A DNA stretch of 64,000 bases. Source: Caldicellulosiruptor acetigenus (GTDB taxonomy: Bacteria > Bacillota > Thermoanaerobacteria > Caldicellulosiruptorales > Caldicellulosiruptoraceae). The stretch spans positions 1,801,501-1,865,500 of the forward strand of contig NZ_CP113866.1 of NCBI RefSeq assembly GCF_026914305.1, read 5' to 3'. Both the position numbers and the translations under genes were made by a program. Of the stretch, positions 19,142 through 29,088 are shown piece by piece. The first letter of the stretch is position 1. The number at the start of each line of letters is the position of its first letter. Below the pieces are notes generated by a model. That model made no database searches and was not told the DNA's origin. It saw only the letters and a list, made by a program, of their open reading frames with translations.

Positions 19142-19795
19142 TTACTTTTTTATTTTAGCAAAATTTTTTAAAGGTGAATATAGCAAAACTGTCAAAACTG
19201 CTTCAACCACCCCAACAATCAAAAGGTGTGGAACCATCATAGCAGGAATGGTTGTTTTCAGGTCGTACATAAAATACAACGGTTTCCCTGCTTTTGTAAA
19301 TAAAATTGGTTGAAGTCCAAGCTCAACTGCTGTCAAAAGTGCAGCTGCATTTGTTGAAATGTATGTGCTTATAAACATTCTAACCTTTTCATTCTTGAGA
19401 TTAGCCATTTTCAAAAGGCTGTCGACAAAAACAGTAACCAGCGGAATAGCAACAGCCATGTTAAACACATTTGTTCCAAGTGCCAAAATTCCTCCATCTC
19501 TGAACAAAAGAGCCTGGATTATCAAGACCACTGCCGATGCTATAATTGAAGCAAACGGCCCGAACAGATAGGTTATAAGTGGTATTCCAGTTATGTGAGC
19601 AGAACTGCCACCCACTACCGGAAAGTTGAACATCATAACAATAAATGTAAATGCCGATGCCACTGAAAGATGAACAAAGGTCTTTTCGTCAACTGATTTT
19701 TTAAACTTTGTAAATGCAATGCTAACTGCTGCCACAGATGCAGCATAAAATGTAGCACAAGTTTGCGGACTCAAATAACCATCAGGAATGTGCAT
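19142..19795 (-). CDS. cbiM: cobalt/nickel ECF transporter substrate-binding protein CbiM
   Basis: Membrane S component (217 residues) that binds Co2+ or Ni2+. The N-terminus MHIPDGYLSP has the invariant His at position 2 needed for metal binding, and GGSSAHITGIPLITYLFGP (about residues 61-79) carries a further conserved His. It is first in a cbiM-N-Q-O run, 8-10 bases from cbiN, with GGAGGAAAAG upstream. Expression may be affected by the hairpin just upstream (19840-19882). Co2+ versus Ni2+ cannot be decided here. Confidence 0.92.
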   Translation of the reverse strand: MHIPDGYLSPQTCATFYAASVAAVSIAFTKFKKSVDEKTFVHLSVASAFTFIVMMFNFPVVGGSSAHITGIPLITYLFGPFASIIASAVVLIIQALLFRDGGILALGTNVFNMAVAIPLVTVFVDSLLKMANLKNEKVRMFISTYISTNAAALLTAVELGLQPILFTKAGKPLYFMYDLKTTIPAMMVPHLLIVGVVEAVLTVLLYSPLKNFAKIKK

Positions 19796-19830
19796 TTGTA
19801 CTTTTCCTCCTTTTTTTAAAGTATTTGTGA

Positions 19831-19882
19831 AAAAATAAAAAAGCCCACGAAAAGCTGTTTACTTTAACCCTTCGTGGGCTTT
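19831..19882 (-). terminator. strong terminator or leader attenuator before cbiM
   Basis: Twelve-base perfect stem AAAGCCCACGAA / TTCGTGGGCTTT followed by a T-rich run on the minus strand. It is about 160 bases past the GH2 stop but ends only about 40 bases before the cbiM start, and a weak promoter-like TTGCTC-N18-TAAAAT precedes it. It either ends the GH2 transcript or attenuates cbiM. No cobalamin-riboswitch core (GCCACTG) or NiCo-type repeats are visible in the 245-base spacer. Confidence 0.85.
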
Positions 19883-20040
19883 CATTCAAATATTTAATTT
19901 ACCTTGCACCATTCACTTGCATCGCTGTTTTTAATTTTACCATACAACGCGATTACTGAGCAATAGTTTCTGTGGAAAGATAGTTTACCCTAAAAACATC
20001 CATTTGAGCAACTTAGAAAGATATTGAGAGTTTAATATCC

Positions 20041-22473
20041 TCAGATGCACTTTATCAAAGTCTGTGCCCCATCTAAACCATCTGCTAAAACTTCCAATTT
20101 GATTTCTCCCTCTTTGCCAATGCTTTTTACTATTGCAAGTGCATGTCCTTTGTAGAGCCTTCTCTCTCGGCTAACAAATGGTTCTGTTGACAAAGGATTG
20201 CTACTTCCTAAAGCGACAAGTTCACCGACGCCTTCAACTTCTACAACTATTCTGTTATCTGCGTAAGGTACTTCTCTTCCATTCTTATCTACTGCCATTA
20301 TTTTTATGTAGCATAAATCACCATAAGAAGAGGAAATAATTTCTCTGTCAGCAAACAATTTTAAGGCTGCGGGCTTACCTGTCGTTTCTATCCTGTCTCT
20401 GCCAATCTCCCTACCATCTTTATATGCTACAGCTTCCACTACCCCTGGTTCATAAATTGTGTCATAAACCGTTTTAAATTGAGTGATAGTCCCGGCTTCT
20501 TTTCTTCCCAAACTTCGGCCGTTTACAAACAGCTCAACCTCATCTGCATTTGCATAGACATGTATCGCTATTGCCATCCCTTCACATCCAGGAAAAGTGT
20601 AGCTTCGTTCAACTGGCTCCCATGCCCAAGGTTTAAAATATAGTTTTTTGCCATAAACTTGCGGTGGAAGTATTACAATATATGGGTCTTTTCTGTTTCC
20701 CCAAACAACATCTCTATAATACGATTGAGGACGTTTTTCACCACAAATATCAATATCTCCACAATTTGCTAAAAACCATGGATAAGACCCGCAAAAAGAT
20801 TTAAGATCATCTGCTTCAATACTTACCCTACCAAGACCTGCTTCGCCTAAATAATCAATGGCCGTCCACACAAAATCACCTATAACATTTGAATTTTCTA
20901 TTGTTTGTTTCCAGTTTTTAAAAAGAGTATACGGATAAGTTTCTGTACCACAAATTATCCGGTCAGGATATTTGTATCTATCATATTCATATCTATCTAC
21001 TTTATAGTTATAACCAACTACATCCAAAAACCTCGAAAACTTTTCTGAAAACTCGCCCCATTTATCTTCAATAACATCTGCTTCTTGTTTAAGCATTCTA
21101 ATTACATAGTTACCTTCTTCAATTATAGCAAAAAGTCTTTTATAATCATCCGGAATTGCGCACAGTGCCGCTGTTACCAGCCTTGATGAATCCAAACTCT
21201 TTACCTTTTTTGCTAATCGTTCACACCATGAGTATATTGAGTAGCCGCTATCATCATCAACATCAACTCCAACTCCCCATGTAATCTCGTTTCCTATTGA
21301 CCACATTATTATCGAAGGATGATTATAGTCCCTCATTATGGTGGACTCCAAATCTTCTTCCCAGTACTTGTCAAAAAATAGATGGTAGTCAAAACTAACT
21401 TTTCCAGCATGCCATACATCAAAAAATTCTTCTATCACCAGCATTCCTAATCTATCACATGCATCCAAAAAAGCTGGAGCAAATGGATTATGTGCAAGTC
21501 TTACTGCATTGAACCCAGAAGCTTTTAAAAGTTCTACTTTTCTCTCTTCTGCCCTATCGTAACTCGCACTTCCAAGCGGTCCGTTGTCATGATGAATACA
21601 GCCGCCTTTTAATTTTAATGGCTTACCATTTAATTTAAATCCTTCATTGGGATTAACCTCAATTGTCCGAACTCCAAACAATGTAGAAGCACTATCTTCG
21701 ATACTCTCATCACAAACAATAGTTGCTTGAATTTTATAAAGATATGGGTCTTCTATATCCCAATATTTAAATGGTTTTAGTTCTAAGGTTTTGGCAATTA
21801 CCTTTTCTTCACTTTTACCAATCAAAAACCTCTCTTCACTGCTGAGAATTAGTTTTTCCTCTTTTGAAAATACATCAAATTTTATTACTCCTTTAACTTT
21901 CTCATTGACACTGTTGACAACCACAGCTCTTATTTCTAATATCGCAGTTTCATTTTCAATTGCTCTGGTTTGAACATGCAAATGCCACGGTTTTATATAC
22001 ACCTTGCCACCAATATGTAACCACACATGCCTGTATATACCACAACCTGCGTACCATCTTGAGCTTGGCTTATGAGTATTTTCTACACGCACAATAATAA
22101 TGTTCTTATCATCAAACTTGACATGCTTTGTTATATCAACCAGAAAACTTGTATATCCATTGAAGTGTTTTGCAACCAATCTACCATTTACAAAAACCTC
22201 GGCTATACCCATAACTCCTTCAAACTCAAGTATTAAGTTTTTGCCTTGCCATTGCTCATCTAAAATTAATTCTTTTTTGTAATACAAGCTGCATCCCGCA
22301 GTATACCCTTCACCAGCACCTGAGGGATTGAGCTCACTTCTTTCCTTCTCAATTACAGCATCATGCGGCAGATCTACCTTTTTCCACTCATATTCTGAAC
22401 TTGTTAAGTTTAATACATTTACAAAACCAAGCTCAAGATATTCCCATGACCTGTCCAAATTTATTTTCTGCAT
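20041..22473 (-). CDS. glycoside hydrolase family 2 enzyme (beta-galactosidase or beta-glucuronidase type)
   Basis: Intracellular GH2 protein of 810 residues without signal peptide: sugar-binding domain (about 15-170), immunoglobulin-like domain (175-275), TIM barrel (280-600) and C-terminal domains including one of DUF4982 type (about 620-700). Acid/base Glu is in WSIGNEITWG near residue 395 and the nucleophile Glu in ICGTETYPY near residue 510; FNAVRLAHNP is the usual barrel motif. Being last in aguA-uxuB-uxuA-GH2, it probably trims imported oligosaccharides; beta-galactosidase, beta-glucuronidase and others remain possible. No good ribosome site precedes the ATG; a GC-rich hairpin lies about 20 bases upstream. 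Confidence 0.88.
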   Translation of the reverse strand: MQKINLDRSWEYLELGFVNVLNLTSSEYEWKKVDLPHDAVIEKERSELNPSGAGEGYTAGCSLYYKKELILDEQWQGKNLILEFEGVMGIAEVFVNGRLVAKHFNGYTSFLVDITKHVKFDDKNIIIVRVENTHKPSSRWYAGCGIYRHVWLHIGGKVYIKPWHLHVQTRAIENETAILEIRAVVVNSVNEKVKGVIKFDVFSKEEKLILSSEERFLIGKSEEKVIAKTLELKPFKYWDIEDPYLYKIQATIVCDESIEDSASTLFGVRTIEVNPNEGFKLNGKPLKLKGGCIHHDNGPLGSASYDRAEERKVELLKASGFNAVRLAHNPFAPAFLDACDRLGMLVIEEFFDVWHAGKVSFDYHLFFDKYWEEDLESTIMRDYNHPSIIMWSIGNEITWGVGVDVDDDSGYSIYSWCERLAKKVKSLDSSRLVTAALCAIPDDYKRLFAIIEEGNYVIRMLKQEADVIEDKWGEFSEKFSRFLDVVGYNYKVDRYEYDRYKYPDRIICGTETYPYTLFKNWKQTIENSNVIGDFVWTAIDYLGEAGLGRVSIEADDLKSFCGSYPWFLANCGDIDICGEKRPQSYYRDVVWGNRKDPYIVILPPQVYGKKLYFKPWAWEPVERSYTFPGCEGMAIAIHVYANADEVELFVNGRSLGRKEAGTITQFKTVYDTIYEPGVVEAVAYKDGREIGRDRIETTGKPAALKLFADREIISSSYGDLCYIKIMAVDKNGREVPYADNRIVVEVEGVGELVALGSSNPLSTEPFVSRERRLYKGHALAIVKSIGKEGEIKLEVLADGLDGAQTLIKCI

Positions 22474-22484
22474 TTTCGAAACTC

Positions 22485-22610
22485 AACAACACCTTGAGCC
22501 GCTTCAAAAAAGCAGCGGCTCAAGATGGCTGGGGTATTTATAGTCCGCCATATCAAAGCCTCCCAGCCCCAGCAGGCGGTTTTCGGGACAACTGTTTTTT
22601 GGTTATAACT
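22485..22610 (-). other. GC-rich, hairpin-forming spacer between uxuA and GH2
   Basis: The 144-base gap is much more GC-rich than its surroundings. It holds an 11-base perfect inverted repeat CTTGAGCCGCT / AGCGGCTCAAG (22493-22524) and, next to it, GCTGGGG (22528-22534) with CCCCAGC (22567-22573) enclosing a CCGCC/GGCGG pair. No T-run follows on either strand, so it is not a standard terminator. It could be an mRNA processing or stability element or a repeat-family copy. Confidence 0.55.
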
Positions 22611-22617
22611 TATCTCT

Positions 22618-23703
22618 TCATTTCATCCTTGACATCTTGTCAATTGCCTCCCAAAGCCCGTTCAAATACGCAATGCCAAGGGCTCTATCATAAAGTCCAT
22701 AACCAGGTCTTCCTTTTTCGCCCCAAATCATCCTTCCATGGTCAGGTCGCAAATACCCGTCAAAACCTATGTCGTATATAGCCTTCATAATCTCAAACAT
22801 GTCAAATGAACCATCTGTCGACAGGTGTGATGTCTCGTAAAAAGACCTCTCTCCCGTAAATTTTATATTCCTCACATGCATAAAATGTATTCTTCCCATC
22901 TTGCCAAAATATCTTATAAGCTCCGGAATGTTGTTTTCCCTGTTTGCTCCAAGCGACCCTGTGCACAAAGTCAACCCATTGTACGGACTGTCAACTGCTT
23001 TTAAAAACTTTTCTATATTTTCCTTGTTTGTTACAACCCTTGGAAGACCAAAAAGTGACCATGGCGGGTCATCTGGATGTATTGCCATTTTCACATCGCA
23101 CTGCTCACACACAGGAATTATATTCTCCAAAAAGTATATGAGATTCTGCAAAAGCTTATTCTCATCAACATCCTTGTACATCTCAAACAGGCTCTGGAGC
23201 TGTTTTAACCTGTAGCTCTCCCACCCAGGAAGAGAAAATCCTTGGGAGCCTCTTTCCATGCTTTTTACAAGTTCATCCGGCGTGAGATTCTTGAGCATAT
23301 CATGATTGTATTCCATAACCTCAGAACCATCAGGGAGCTTTTTTGCAAGGTCTGTCCTCAGCCAGTCAAATACAGGCATAAAGTTATAACATATTACCTT
23401 TACACCCGCTTTTGCCAAGTTCCTTATGGTCTGTTTATAGTTTTCTATATACCTGTCTCGACTTGGAAGACCAAGTTTTATGTCCTCATGGACATTTACG
23501 CTTTCTATTACCTCAAACTTCAGCCCTGCATCTTCTACCATTCTTTTTAGCTCAAAAATCCTATCTTCCGGCCATACCTCTCCAACTGGAATATCAAAAA
23601 GCGCTGTCACAACACCATATATACCTGGAATCTGGCGTATATACTCAAGAGGAATATTATCGTCCTTTGGACCAAACCACCTAAATGTCATCTTAAAACC
23701 CAT
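22618..23703 (-). CDS. uxuA: mannonate dehydratase
   Basis: Dehydrates D-mannonate to 2-keto-3-deoxy-D-gluconate. Clear family sequence: MTFRWFGPKDDNIPLEYIRQ, IPGIYGVVTALFDIPVGEVW, then metal-site motifs MAIHPDDPPW, LCTGSLG, FMHVRNIK and RPDHGRMIWGE with conserved His, Cys and Asp. Its 361 residues are normal. It follows uxuB by 31 bases with AAAGGGG upstream. It works after UxuB in glucuronate breakdown. Confidence 0.96.
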   Translation of the reverse strand: MGFKMTFRWFGPKDDNIPLEYIRQIPGIYGVVTALFDIPVGEVWPEDRIFELKRMVEDAGLKFEVIESVNVHEDIKLGLPSRDRYIENYKQTIRNLAKAGVKVICYNFMPVFDWLRTDLAKKLPDGSEVMEYNHDMLKNLTPDELVKSMERGSQGFSLPGWESYRLKQLQSLFEMYKDVDENKLLQNLIYFLENIIPVCEQCDVKMAIHPDDPPWSLFGLPRVVTNKENIEKFLKAVDSPYNGLTLCTGSLGANRENNIPELIRYFGKMGRIHFMHVRNIKFTGERSFYETSHLSTDGSFDMFEIMKAIYDIGFDGYLRPDHGRMIWGEKGRPGYGLYDRALGIAYLNGLWEAIDKMSRMK

Positions 23704-23734
23704 TTTTTTAAACCCCTTTCTTTTTGAAAATCTT

Positions 23735-25354
23735 TTAACTTACATACTTTTGCAAGGTTTTTCTCACAGCTCCAATGCCTTGTATCATCTCTTTGAAATA
23801 TTCCACTACCTTCTGAGACAGTCCCACTTTAAACAAGTCAACCCTGAAAATAACCTCATTTGCCAGAATTGGTCTTAGCCTTTCTTCTAAATCCTCATAC
23901 TCTTTACCAAGCACTATACCCTCAAGATGTTTTTTAAGCTCAAGTATAAGTGGGTCCGGGCTTGGCTCAAAAGTTTTCCCTTCATCATCAATGCACATCA
24001 AATACCTCAGCCATCCTGCTATTACAAGAGGGATGTATCTGAGGCTTTTCACATCTAAATCTGGGCTTTCTGCGTACGCTTTTATAGTCTCTCCAAATCT
24101 AATTGGCATTTTTTGTGACGTGTCTGTTGCAATCCTCTGTGGTGTGTCAGGTATATATGGGTTTGGAAATCTTTCTTCTATTACTTCCTTTATATACTCC
24201 CTCGGATTTATTATCTTCGGGTCAACAACAACCCTCAATCCCTCATCATATCCAATCTTTTCGATAAGCCTTTTTAGATGCTCATCTTTTACCTCTTCAT
24301 AAATTGTCTTATACCCAAGCAAACAGCCAAATATAGCCAAAGCCGTGTGAAGAGGATTCAAACATGTCTGAACCTTCATCCGCTCAGAGTCTTCTACTGT
24401 CTTCCTATCTGTCATAAACACTCCTGCTCTTTCCAGTGGCGGTCTTCCATTTGGAAAATTATCTTCTATTACAAGATACTGAGCCTTTTCTGTATTGACA
24501 AATGGTGCAATGTACGTATTTTTTGATGTGCAAATGATATCCATATTTTCAAGTCCATCTTCCTCTAAAAGCTCTTTTATTCTTTCTGACGGTCTTGGGA
24601 CAATCTTGTCTATCATGCTCCATGGGAAACTTACCACAGAAGAATCGTTCAAGTATTCAACAAAATCCTCTTCAACAAGACCTCTTTTTGCCCACTCTTT
24701 GGCTATTTGAACTATCGAGCTTTGCAGCTTTTCACCATTTTTAGAACAGTTGTCAAGGCTCACATATGCAATTGGTTTTCTGCCGCTTTTGTATCGAACA
24801 TATGCCAGGGCTGCAACCTTGCCCATCGAATTTTTTGGACTTTGCGGCCCATTTTCTATATCCTCTTTTACTGCAGGCAGATAGTCTCCTTTGAGGTCAA
24901 ACAGGTTGTATCCCTTTTCTGTTATTGTGAATGTCACCAGCTGAAGAGATGGGCTTTCAAATATTTGGCAAAGTCTTTGCCAGTCTGCTTCAAAGCTTTT
25001 GTCACACTTTAGCCCTTCTGTAATGCTTGCAATTACTCTTTTTTCTAAATTGCCTTTTGCATCAGATGTCACAACTAAACAGAGATTGTCATAAGGTTTG
25101 TATATTTTGTCTATTATCTCATAGTCAAAAAGCTCTGCTGCGATTACTCCCCTGTCAAGCTCTCCTCTTTCGATTAAATCCTGGGCTATTGCTGCAATGT
25201 ATCCTCTAAAAATATTGCCTGCTCCAAAATGAAGCCAGATAGGATCTTGGTAAGTAGCACTTTTTACTTTTTCAATATCAAATTGAGGCAATACAATATT
25301 GGCATTTTGCCATAAATCTTGCTTTGAGATATCTTTTCTCTTTAGCTCAAACAT
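23735..25354 (-). CDS. uxuB: fructuronate reductase (D-mannonate oxidoreductase)
   Basis: NAD-dependent polyol dehydrogenase-family enzyme (539 residues), predicted to interconvert D-fructuronate and D-mannonate. The N-terminal domain has WLHFGAGNIFRGYIA, the dinucleotide-binding loop typical of the mannitol dehydrogenase family; the catalytic region has VSFPWSMIDKIVPRPS and LNPLHTALAIFGCLLGY, and GWLRYL follows. Placement between aguA and uxuA supports UxuB over tagaturonate reductase or mannitol dehydrogenase. Confidence 0.9.
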   Translation of the reverse strand: MFELKRKDISKQDLWQNANIVLPQFDIEKVKSATYQDPIWLHFGAGNIFRGYIAAIAQDLIERGELDRGVIAAELFDYEIIDKIYKPYDNLCLVVTSDAKGNLEKRVIASITEGLKCDKSFEADWQRLCQIFESPSLQLVTFTITEKGYNLFDLKGDYLPAVKEDIENGPQSPKNSMGKVAALAYVRYKSGRKPIAYVSLDNCSKNGEKLQSSIVQIAKEWAKRGLVEEDFVEYLNDSSVVSFPWSMIDKIVPRPSERIKELLEEDGLENMDIICTSKNTYIAPFVNTEKAQYLVIEDNFPNGRPPLERAGVFMTDRKTVEDSERMKVQTCLNPLHTALAIFGCLLGYKTIYEEVKDEHLKRLIEKIGYDEGLRVVVDPKIINPREYIKEVIEERFPNPYIPDTPQRIATDTSQKMPIRFGETIKAYAESPDLDVKSLRYIPLVIAGWLRYLMCIDDEGKTFEPSPDPLILELKKHLEGIVLGKEYEDLEERLRPILANEVIFRVDLFKVGLSQKVVEYFKEMIQGIGAVRKTLQKYVS

Positions 25355-25401
25355 CTCAACTTCTCAACCTCACTTTCTTTTAAAAAATATTCTATTTTAT
25401 C

Positions 25402-27483
25402 TTATGGATATATTACTCTTCCCTTTTCATCAGGTATTCCTGTCTTTCTATAAAAATATGTGTTGATAACATCTCTCCATTCTATTGCATGTTCTTTTTG
25501 CATCTTTAATCTCTCATATACTCTGTTGAAAATTTCATCATCAATCTTTCCTTTTAGCTCTTTCCACTTTTCTATAAGCTTATCTACCATCTCAGCTCCT
25601 TCAAAGTGAGAGTCATACATAAACTGTATTAGTGTCTTTCCATTTTTAAGCCTAAAATCATACGGCACTCTGTGGAAAAATAGAAGAAGTTCTTCAGGAC
25701 ATTTATTTATATCATCGAATATTTCCTGCCAAGGCTTGTGATACTGCAATGTATAACCTGTTCCTCTTGAAGTTCTGTCAACCCCAATTGCTTTTGTGTC
25801 TGCCCGGTGATACGTCCCCCACTTTGAATACTCATACCCTTCCGGGTTTGGACCATAGTGATGACCTGGATTTACCATCCAGCCAAGCCCAAGCGGCGTT
25901 GTATATTTTTCGTAGATGGCGTGAGAATTAATAAGCATCCATAAAATGTTTTCAACTACCTTTTTGTCATCTCCAAATGTTAAAATAGTCCACTCTCTTG
26001 CTATATCTTCAATCTTTCTGTCCGGGTCCCACGCAAGTTTTCCAAACGTCCACAGATTCGCCTGCGCAAGGTCATGGCCCGTCCAGTTTATGCTATCCCC
26101 AATGTTTGAAACACCGGCAAATCCTGCATATTTCCTTCCAAACAGACTTCCATCCACTATTCTCTTTACATATGAACCTTTTCCTTTGCAGTAGGTGTCA
26201 AACTCTAAAATCTCTTTCCATAGCGTCCCCAAATAGCAAAGGTGAATTTGCTGCCCCGTATATTCTTGTGTTATTTGAAACTCCATCATCTGGTTTGTCT
26301 TTTCCATAGCGCCAAAAAGAGGTGAGACAGGTTCCCTTACCTGAAAATCCATCGGACCATACTTTATTTGTAAAATGACATTTTCTGAAAACCTTCCATC
26401 AAGTGGTTTAAAGTTGTCATATGCAGCCTTTGCCCTGTCTGTCTTTGTATCTCTCCAATCCTGCAGGCAATTGTAAACAAATGCACGCCAGATGACAACT
26501 CCTCCATAAGGCAAAAGTGCCTCTGCCAGCATGTTTGCTCCATCTGCATGTGTTCTACCGTATACATACGGCCCTGGATTGAACTCAGAGTCAGCTTTTA
26601 CCAAAAATCCACCAAAGTCTGGTATGTAGCTGTAAATAGTTTTTACAGTGTCCTTCCACCACTTTTGAACGTTTTTGTCAAGCGGGTCTGCAGTGTCAAG
26701 ACCTCCAATGTAAATTGGACTTGCAAAGTTTATGCTAAGATAAAGTTTTATACCATAGAGTCGGAATATTTCTGCTATTTTTGAAAGGTCATTTAGGTAT
26801 TTTGGTGTAATCAACCATATGGCTTTATCTCTTACATTTACATTGTTTATCACAACACCATTTATTCCAATTGAGGCAAGAAGCCTTGCATAATCCCCTA
26901 TACGTTTATAAATGCGTTTTATCCTGCCGTGTGAAAAAAATATTGATTTACCTGCATATCCTCTCTCAACACTTCCATCCATATTATCCCAGTGATTAAT
27001 AATTCGCAGGGGTGCCTTTGGATTTTCTATACAATTGAGTTCATTTAATTTTGTTTTAAGTCTAAATTTGTTTATCAAATGGAATATCCCATATATTATC
27101 CCTTTTTCACTTTTTGACGCAACAATAATGTATTTTTTCTTATTTTCATCTATAACTTTTATTATAAACCCTTCCTCACCTAATGCTTCTTTTTCAACAT
27201 CGGTTATAAAAGCTTGAAGATTTTCATTTGTCACTTTTCCCAAAACAATTCCATTGTCCACATAAAGATTCAAAGCACTGTTTAATCTTGGCTCAGTCCC
27301 AAACAGTACACTTAAAGCCATTTTAAGCTCATTTCCTGCATTTTGAAAATATATATTCTTCTCCAACAACACTATATGTTCCAAAAATTTTTCAACTTCC
27401 CAGACATATTCTTTCTTTTCTATAGGTTTATAAGAAAGCCAACACATAGAATATTTGGGGTTACTGCTGCTTGATAAAATCAT
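25402..27483 (-). CDS. aguA: alpha-glucuronidase, GH67
   Basis: Intracellular GH67 enzyme (693 residues) that cuts (4-O-methyl-)glucuronic acid from the non-reducing end of aldouronic acids derived from glucuronoxylan. Marks: [59 protein letters not shown] and the long [17 protein letters not shown] segment, all characteristic of GH67. No signal peptide, so substrates must be imported. A palindromic operator candidate lies 29-42 bases upstream of its ATG. It heads the aguA-uxuB-uxuA-GH2 group. Confidence 0.96.
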   Translation of the reverse strand: MILSSSSNPKYSMCWLSYKPIEKKEYVWEVEKFLEHIVLLEKNIYFQNAGNELKMALSVLFGTEPRLNSALNLYVDNGIVLGKVTNENLQAFITDVEKEALGEEGFIIKVIDENKKKYIIVASKSEKGIIYGIFHLINKFRLKTKLNELNCIENPKAPLRIINHWDNMDGSVERGYAGKSIFFSHGRIKRIYKRIGDYARLLASIGINGVVINNVNVRDKAIWLITPKYLNDLSKIAEIFRLYGIKLYLSINFASPIYIGGLDTADPLDKNVQKWWKDTVKTIYSYIPDFGGFLVKADSEFNPGPYVYGRTHADGANMLAEALLPYGGVVIWRAFVYNCLQDWRDTKTDRAKAAYDNFKPLDGRFSENVILQIKYGPMDFQVREPVSPLFGAMEKTNQMMEFQITQEYTGQQIHLCYLGTLWKEILEFDTYCKGKGSYVKRIVDGSLFGRKYAGFAGVSNIGDSINWTGHDLAQANLWTFGKLAWDPDRKIEDIAREWTILTFGDDKKVVENILWMLINSHAIYEKYTTPLGLGWMVNPGHHYGPNPEGYEYSKWGTYHRADTKAIGVDRTSRGTGYTLQYHKPWQEIFDDINKCPEELLLFFHRVPYDFRLKNGKTLIQFMYDSHFEGAEMVDKLIEKWKELKGKIDDEIFNRVYERLKMQKEHAIEWRDVINTYFYRKTGIPDEKGRVIYP

Positions 27484-27511
27484 AGCAAATCCCAGCCTCC
27501 CGCAGATTTTT

Positions 27512-27525
27512 AGAAAACGATTTCT
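27512..27525. promoter_or_regulatory. candidate operator (cre-like/LacI-type palindrome) upstream of aguA
   Basis: AGAAAACGATTTCT, an imperfect palindrome with central CG and six of seven arm positions paired, embedded in AT-rich flanks between the response regulator stop and the aguA start. The central CG with AT-rich arms resembles CcpA cre or LacI-family operators. Confidence 0.4.
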
Positions 27526-27542
27526 TAAAATACCATAGAAAA

Positions 27543-29072
27543 TTAATCTTCATTGACAGAAACAGAATTTCTAAATTTGGAAGGACTTTTCCCTACATAC
27601 TCTTCAAATTTTAATGCAAAATAGTCAGGGTCACTATAACCCACTTCCTTTGCTATTTCATAAATCTTCTTATCAGTCTTTAAGAGCAATCTTTTTGCAT
27701 TTTCAATACGCACAAAATGTAGATATTTATTAAACGGCATATTAAAATGTTTTTTGAACATCCTTCCTAAATATATGGGATTAATATAAAACTGTTGGGC
27801 TATGCTTTTTATTGTTAAGTCTCTGTTGTAGTTTTCTTTTATAAACAACTCTATTTTCTTCATAAAGCTTGAGCCATTAAATTTGGAGTTCTGGTCAATG
27901 CAATTTATCACCTGGTCTAAAATTTCCATGACTTTGGAAATGAATTTGCTTTTCTGTATGTCTGTCCTAAATATAAACTTTATACTATCAGTTTCGAATA
28001 ATTGGTATACTTCAAAGTAATCTATTATTTCAAGCACAGCAAAGAGAATATAACCTTTTATTACTTCTGGTGATACTTTATTGTTCTGACACTCATCAAA
28101 AAACCTTGAAAGTTTTACATTTATATCTTCAAATCGCTTTTCTTCAATTAGTCTTATCAGCTCTTTTGAAAGTTTTTTATCCTCAAGGTAATGTTCAAAT
28201 TCCCCTATCTCTGATGCCTCAATGACACCACTCTTTTCGTAAAATTGGGCAAAGTTGAATTTTCTCAAAAGCTGTTTATACAACGTATGTATTTTCTGCG
28301 CAGAAACATACTCCTGCACAATTATTGCCTGCAAATTTAATATGTCTCTTATCTCGTCAAAAACCTGTTTAACTAAACTATTTTTCTTATACCCTTGAAT
28401 GGTGTTTACTACAAAAAGTAAGTTAAAGTAACTATCCCAATAACATTTAATCTCTATACCTTTGTCCAAATACTTGGTATTTACACTTTTTTCTGTTTCC
28501 ATTAATTTCTCATAAATGGTCAAATCATCTTCATATTGAAAAGCTTCCTGTTTTGAAATTCCAAGATATTTTTTCATTCCATCTTCACTACTACTCACAA
28601 GATAATCACCATTTTGTATCTCAAGAGCTTTTATAAAAGCTGAGTTCCTTCTCACATATTCAAATAATTCTTTCTTTTTATAGTCTTCCTTTTCGCTTGA
28701 TATCCTCGTTTTTATCCTCTCTAAGGTTTGAATAAGCTCATTCTCATCTATAGGTTTTAATAGATAATCATTTACACCATACTTTATAGCTGCCTTTGCA
28801 AATTCAAACTCATTGTACCCACTGATAATTATTATTGCTGGTTTGTTTTCAAACTCCTCTGAGACTCTTCTTATCAGCTCAATTCCATCCATTACTGGCA
28901 TTTTTATATCTGTTATTATTACATCCACCTTCTCACTTTTGAGGATATCAAGGGCTTCCTGACCATTTCCCGCTTCATATGCAATTTCAAATCCAAGCCT
29001 TTCCCAATCAATAAGTTTAATTATACCCTTTCTCATGAAAATTTCATCTTCTACCAAAAGAATTTTTATCAT
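27543..29072 (-). CDS. response regulator with AraC-type DNA-binding domain (YesN family)
   Basis: About 509 residues. The receiver domain (1-120) has the acidic pocket LLVEDE, the phospho-Asp in [14 protein letters not shown] and the Lys in YLLKPIDE. A long linker (about 150-390) precedes a C-terminal AraC/XylS helix-turn-helix pair ending [25 protein letters not shown] (shown here in part by [12 protein letters not shown]). I start at the ATG at 29072 (GAGGGTGTG upstream), 17 bases after the kinase stop. With the kinase it forms a YesMN-type two-component system that probably controls the neighbouring sugar transporter. Confidence 0.92.
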   Translation of the reverse strand: MIKILLVEDEIFMRKGIIKLIDWERLGFEIAYEAGNGQEALDILKSEKVDVIITDIKMPVMDGIELIRRVSEEFENKPAIIIISGYNEFEFAKAAIKYGVNDYLLKPIDENELIQTLERIKTRISSEKEDYKKKELFEYVRRNSAFIKALEIQNGDYLVSSSEDGMKKYLGISKQEAFQYEDDLTIYEKLMETEKSVNTKYLDKGIEIKCYWDSYFNLLFVVNTIQGYKKNSLVKQVFDEIRDILNLQAIIVQEYVSAQKIHTLYKQLLRKFNFAQFYEKSGVIEASEIGEFEHYLEDKKLSKELIRLIEEKRFEDINVKLSRFFDECQNNKVSPEVIKGYILFAVLEIIDYFEVYQLFETDSIKFIFRTDIQKSKFISKVMEILDQVINCIDQNSKFNGSSFMKKIELFIKENYNRDLTIKSIAQQFYINPIYLGRMFKKHFNMPFNKYLHFVRIENAKRLLLKTDKKIYEIAKEVGYSDPDYFALKFEEYVGKSPSKFRNSVSVNED

Positions 29073-29088
29073 GGTTTGCACACCCTCA

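Noticed and set aside
19796-20040. Cobalamin riboswitch before cbiM
   Set aside because: No GCCACTG box or B12-box arrangement; spacer too short for the usual 200-base aptamer plus platform.
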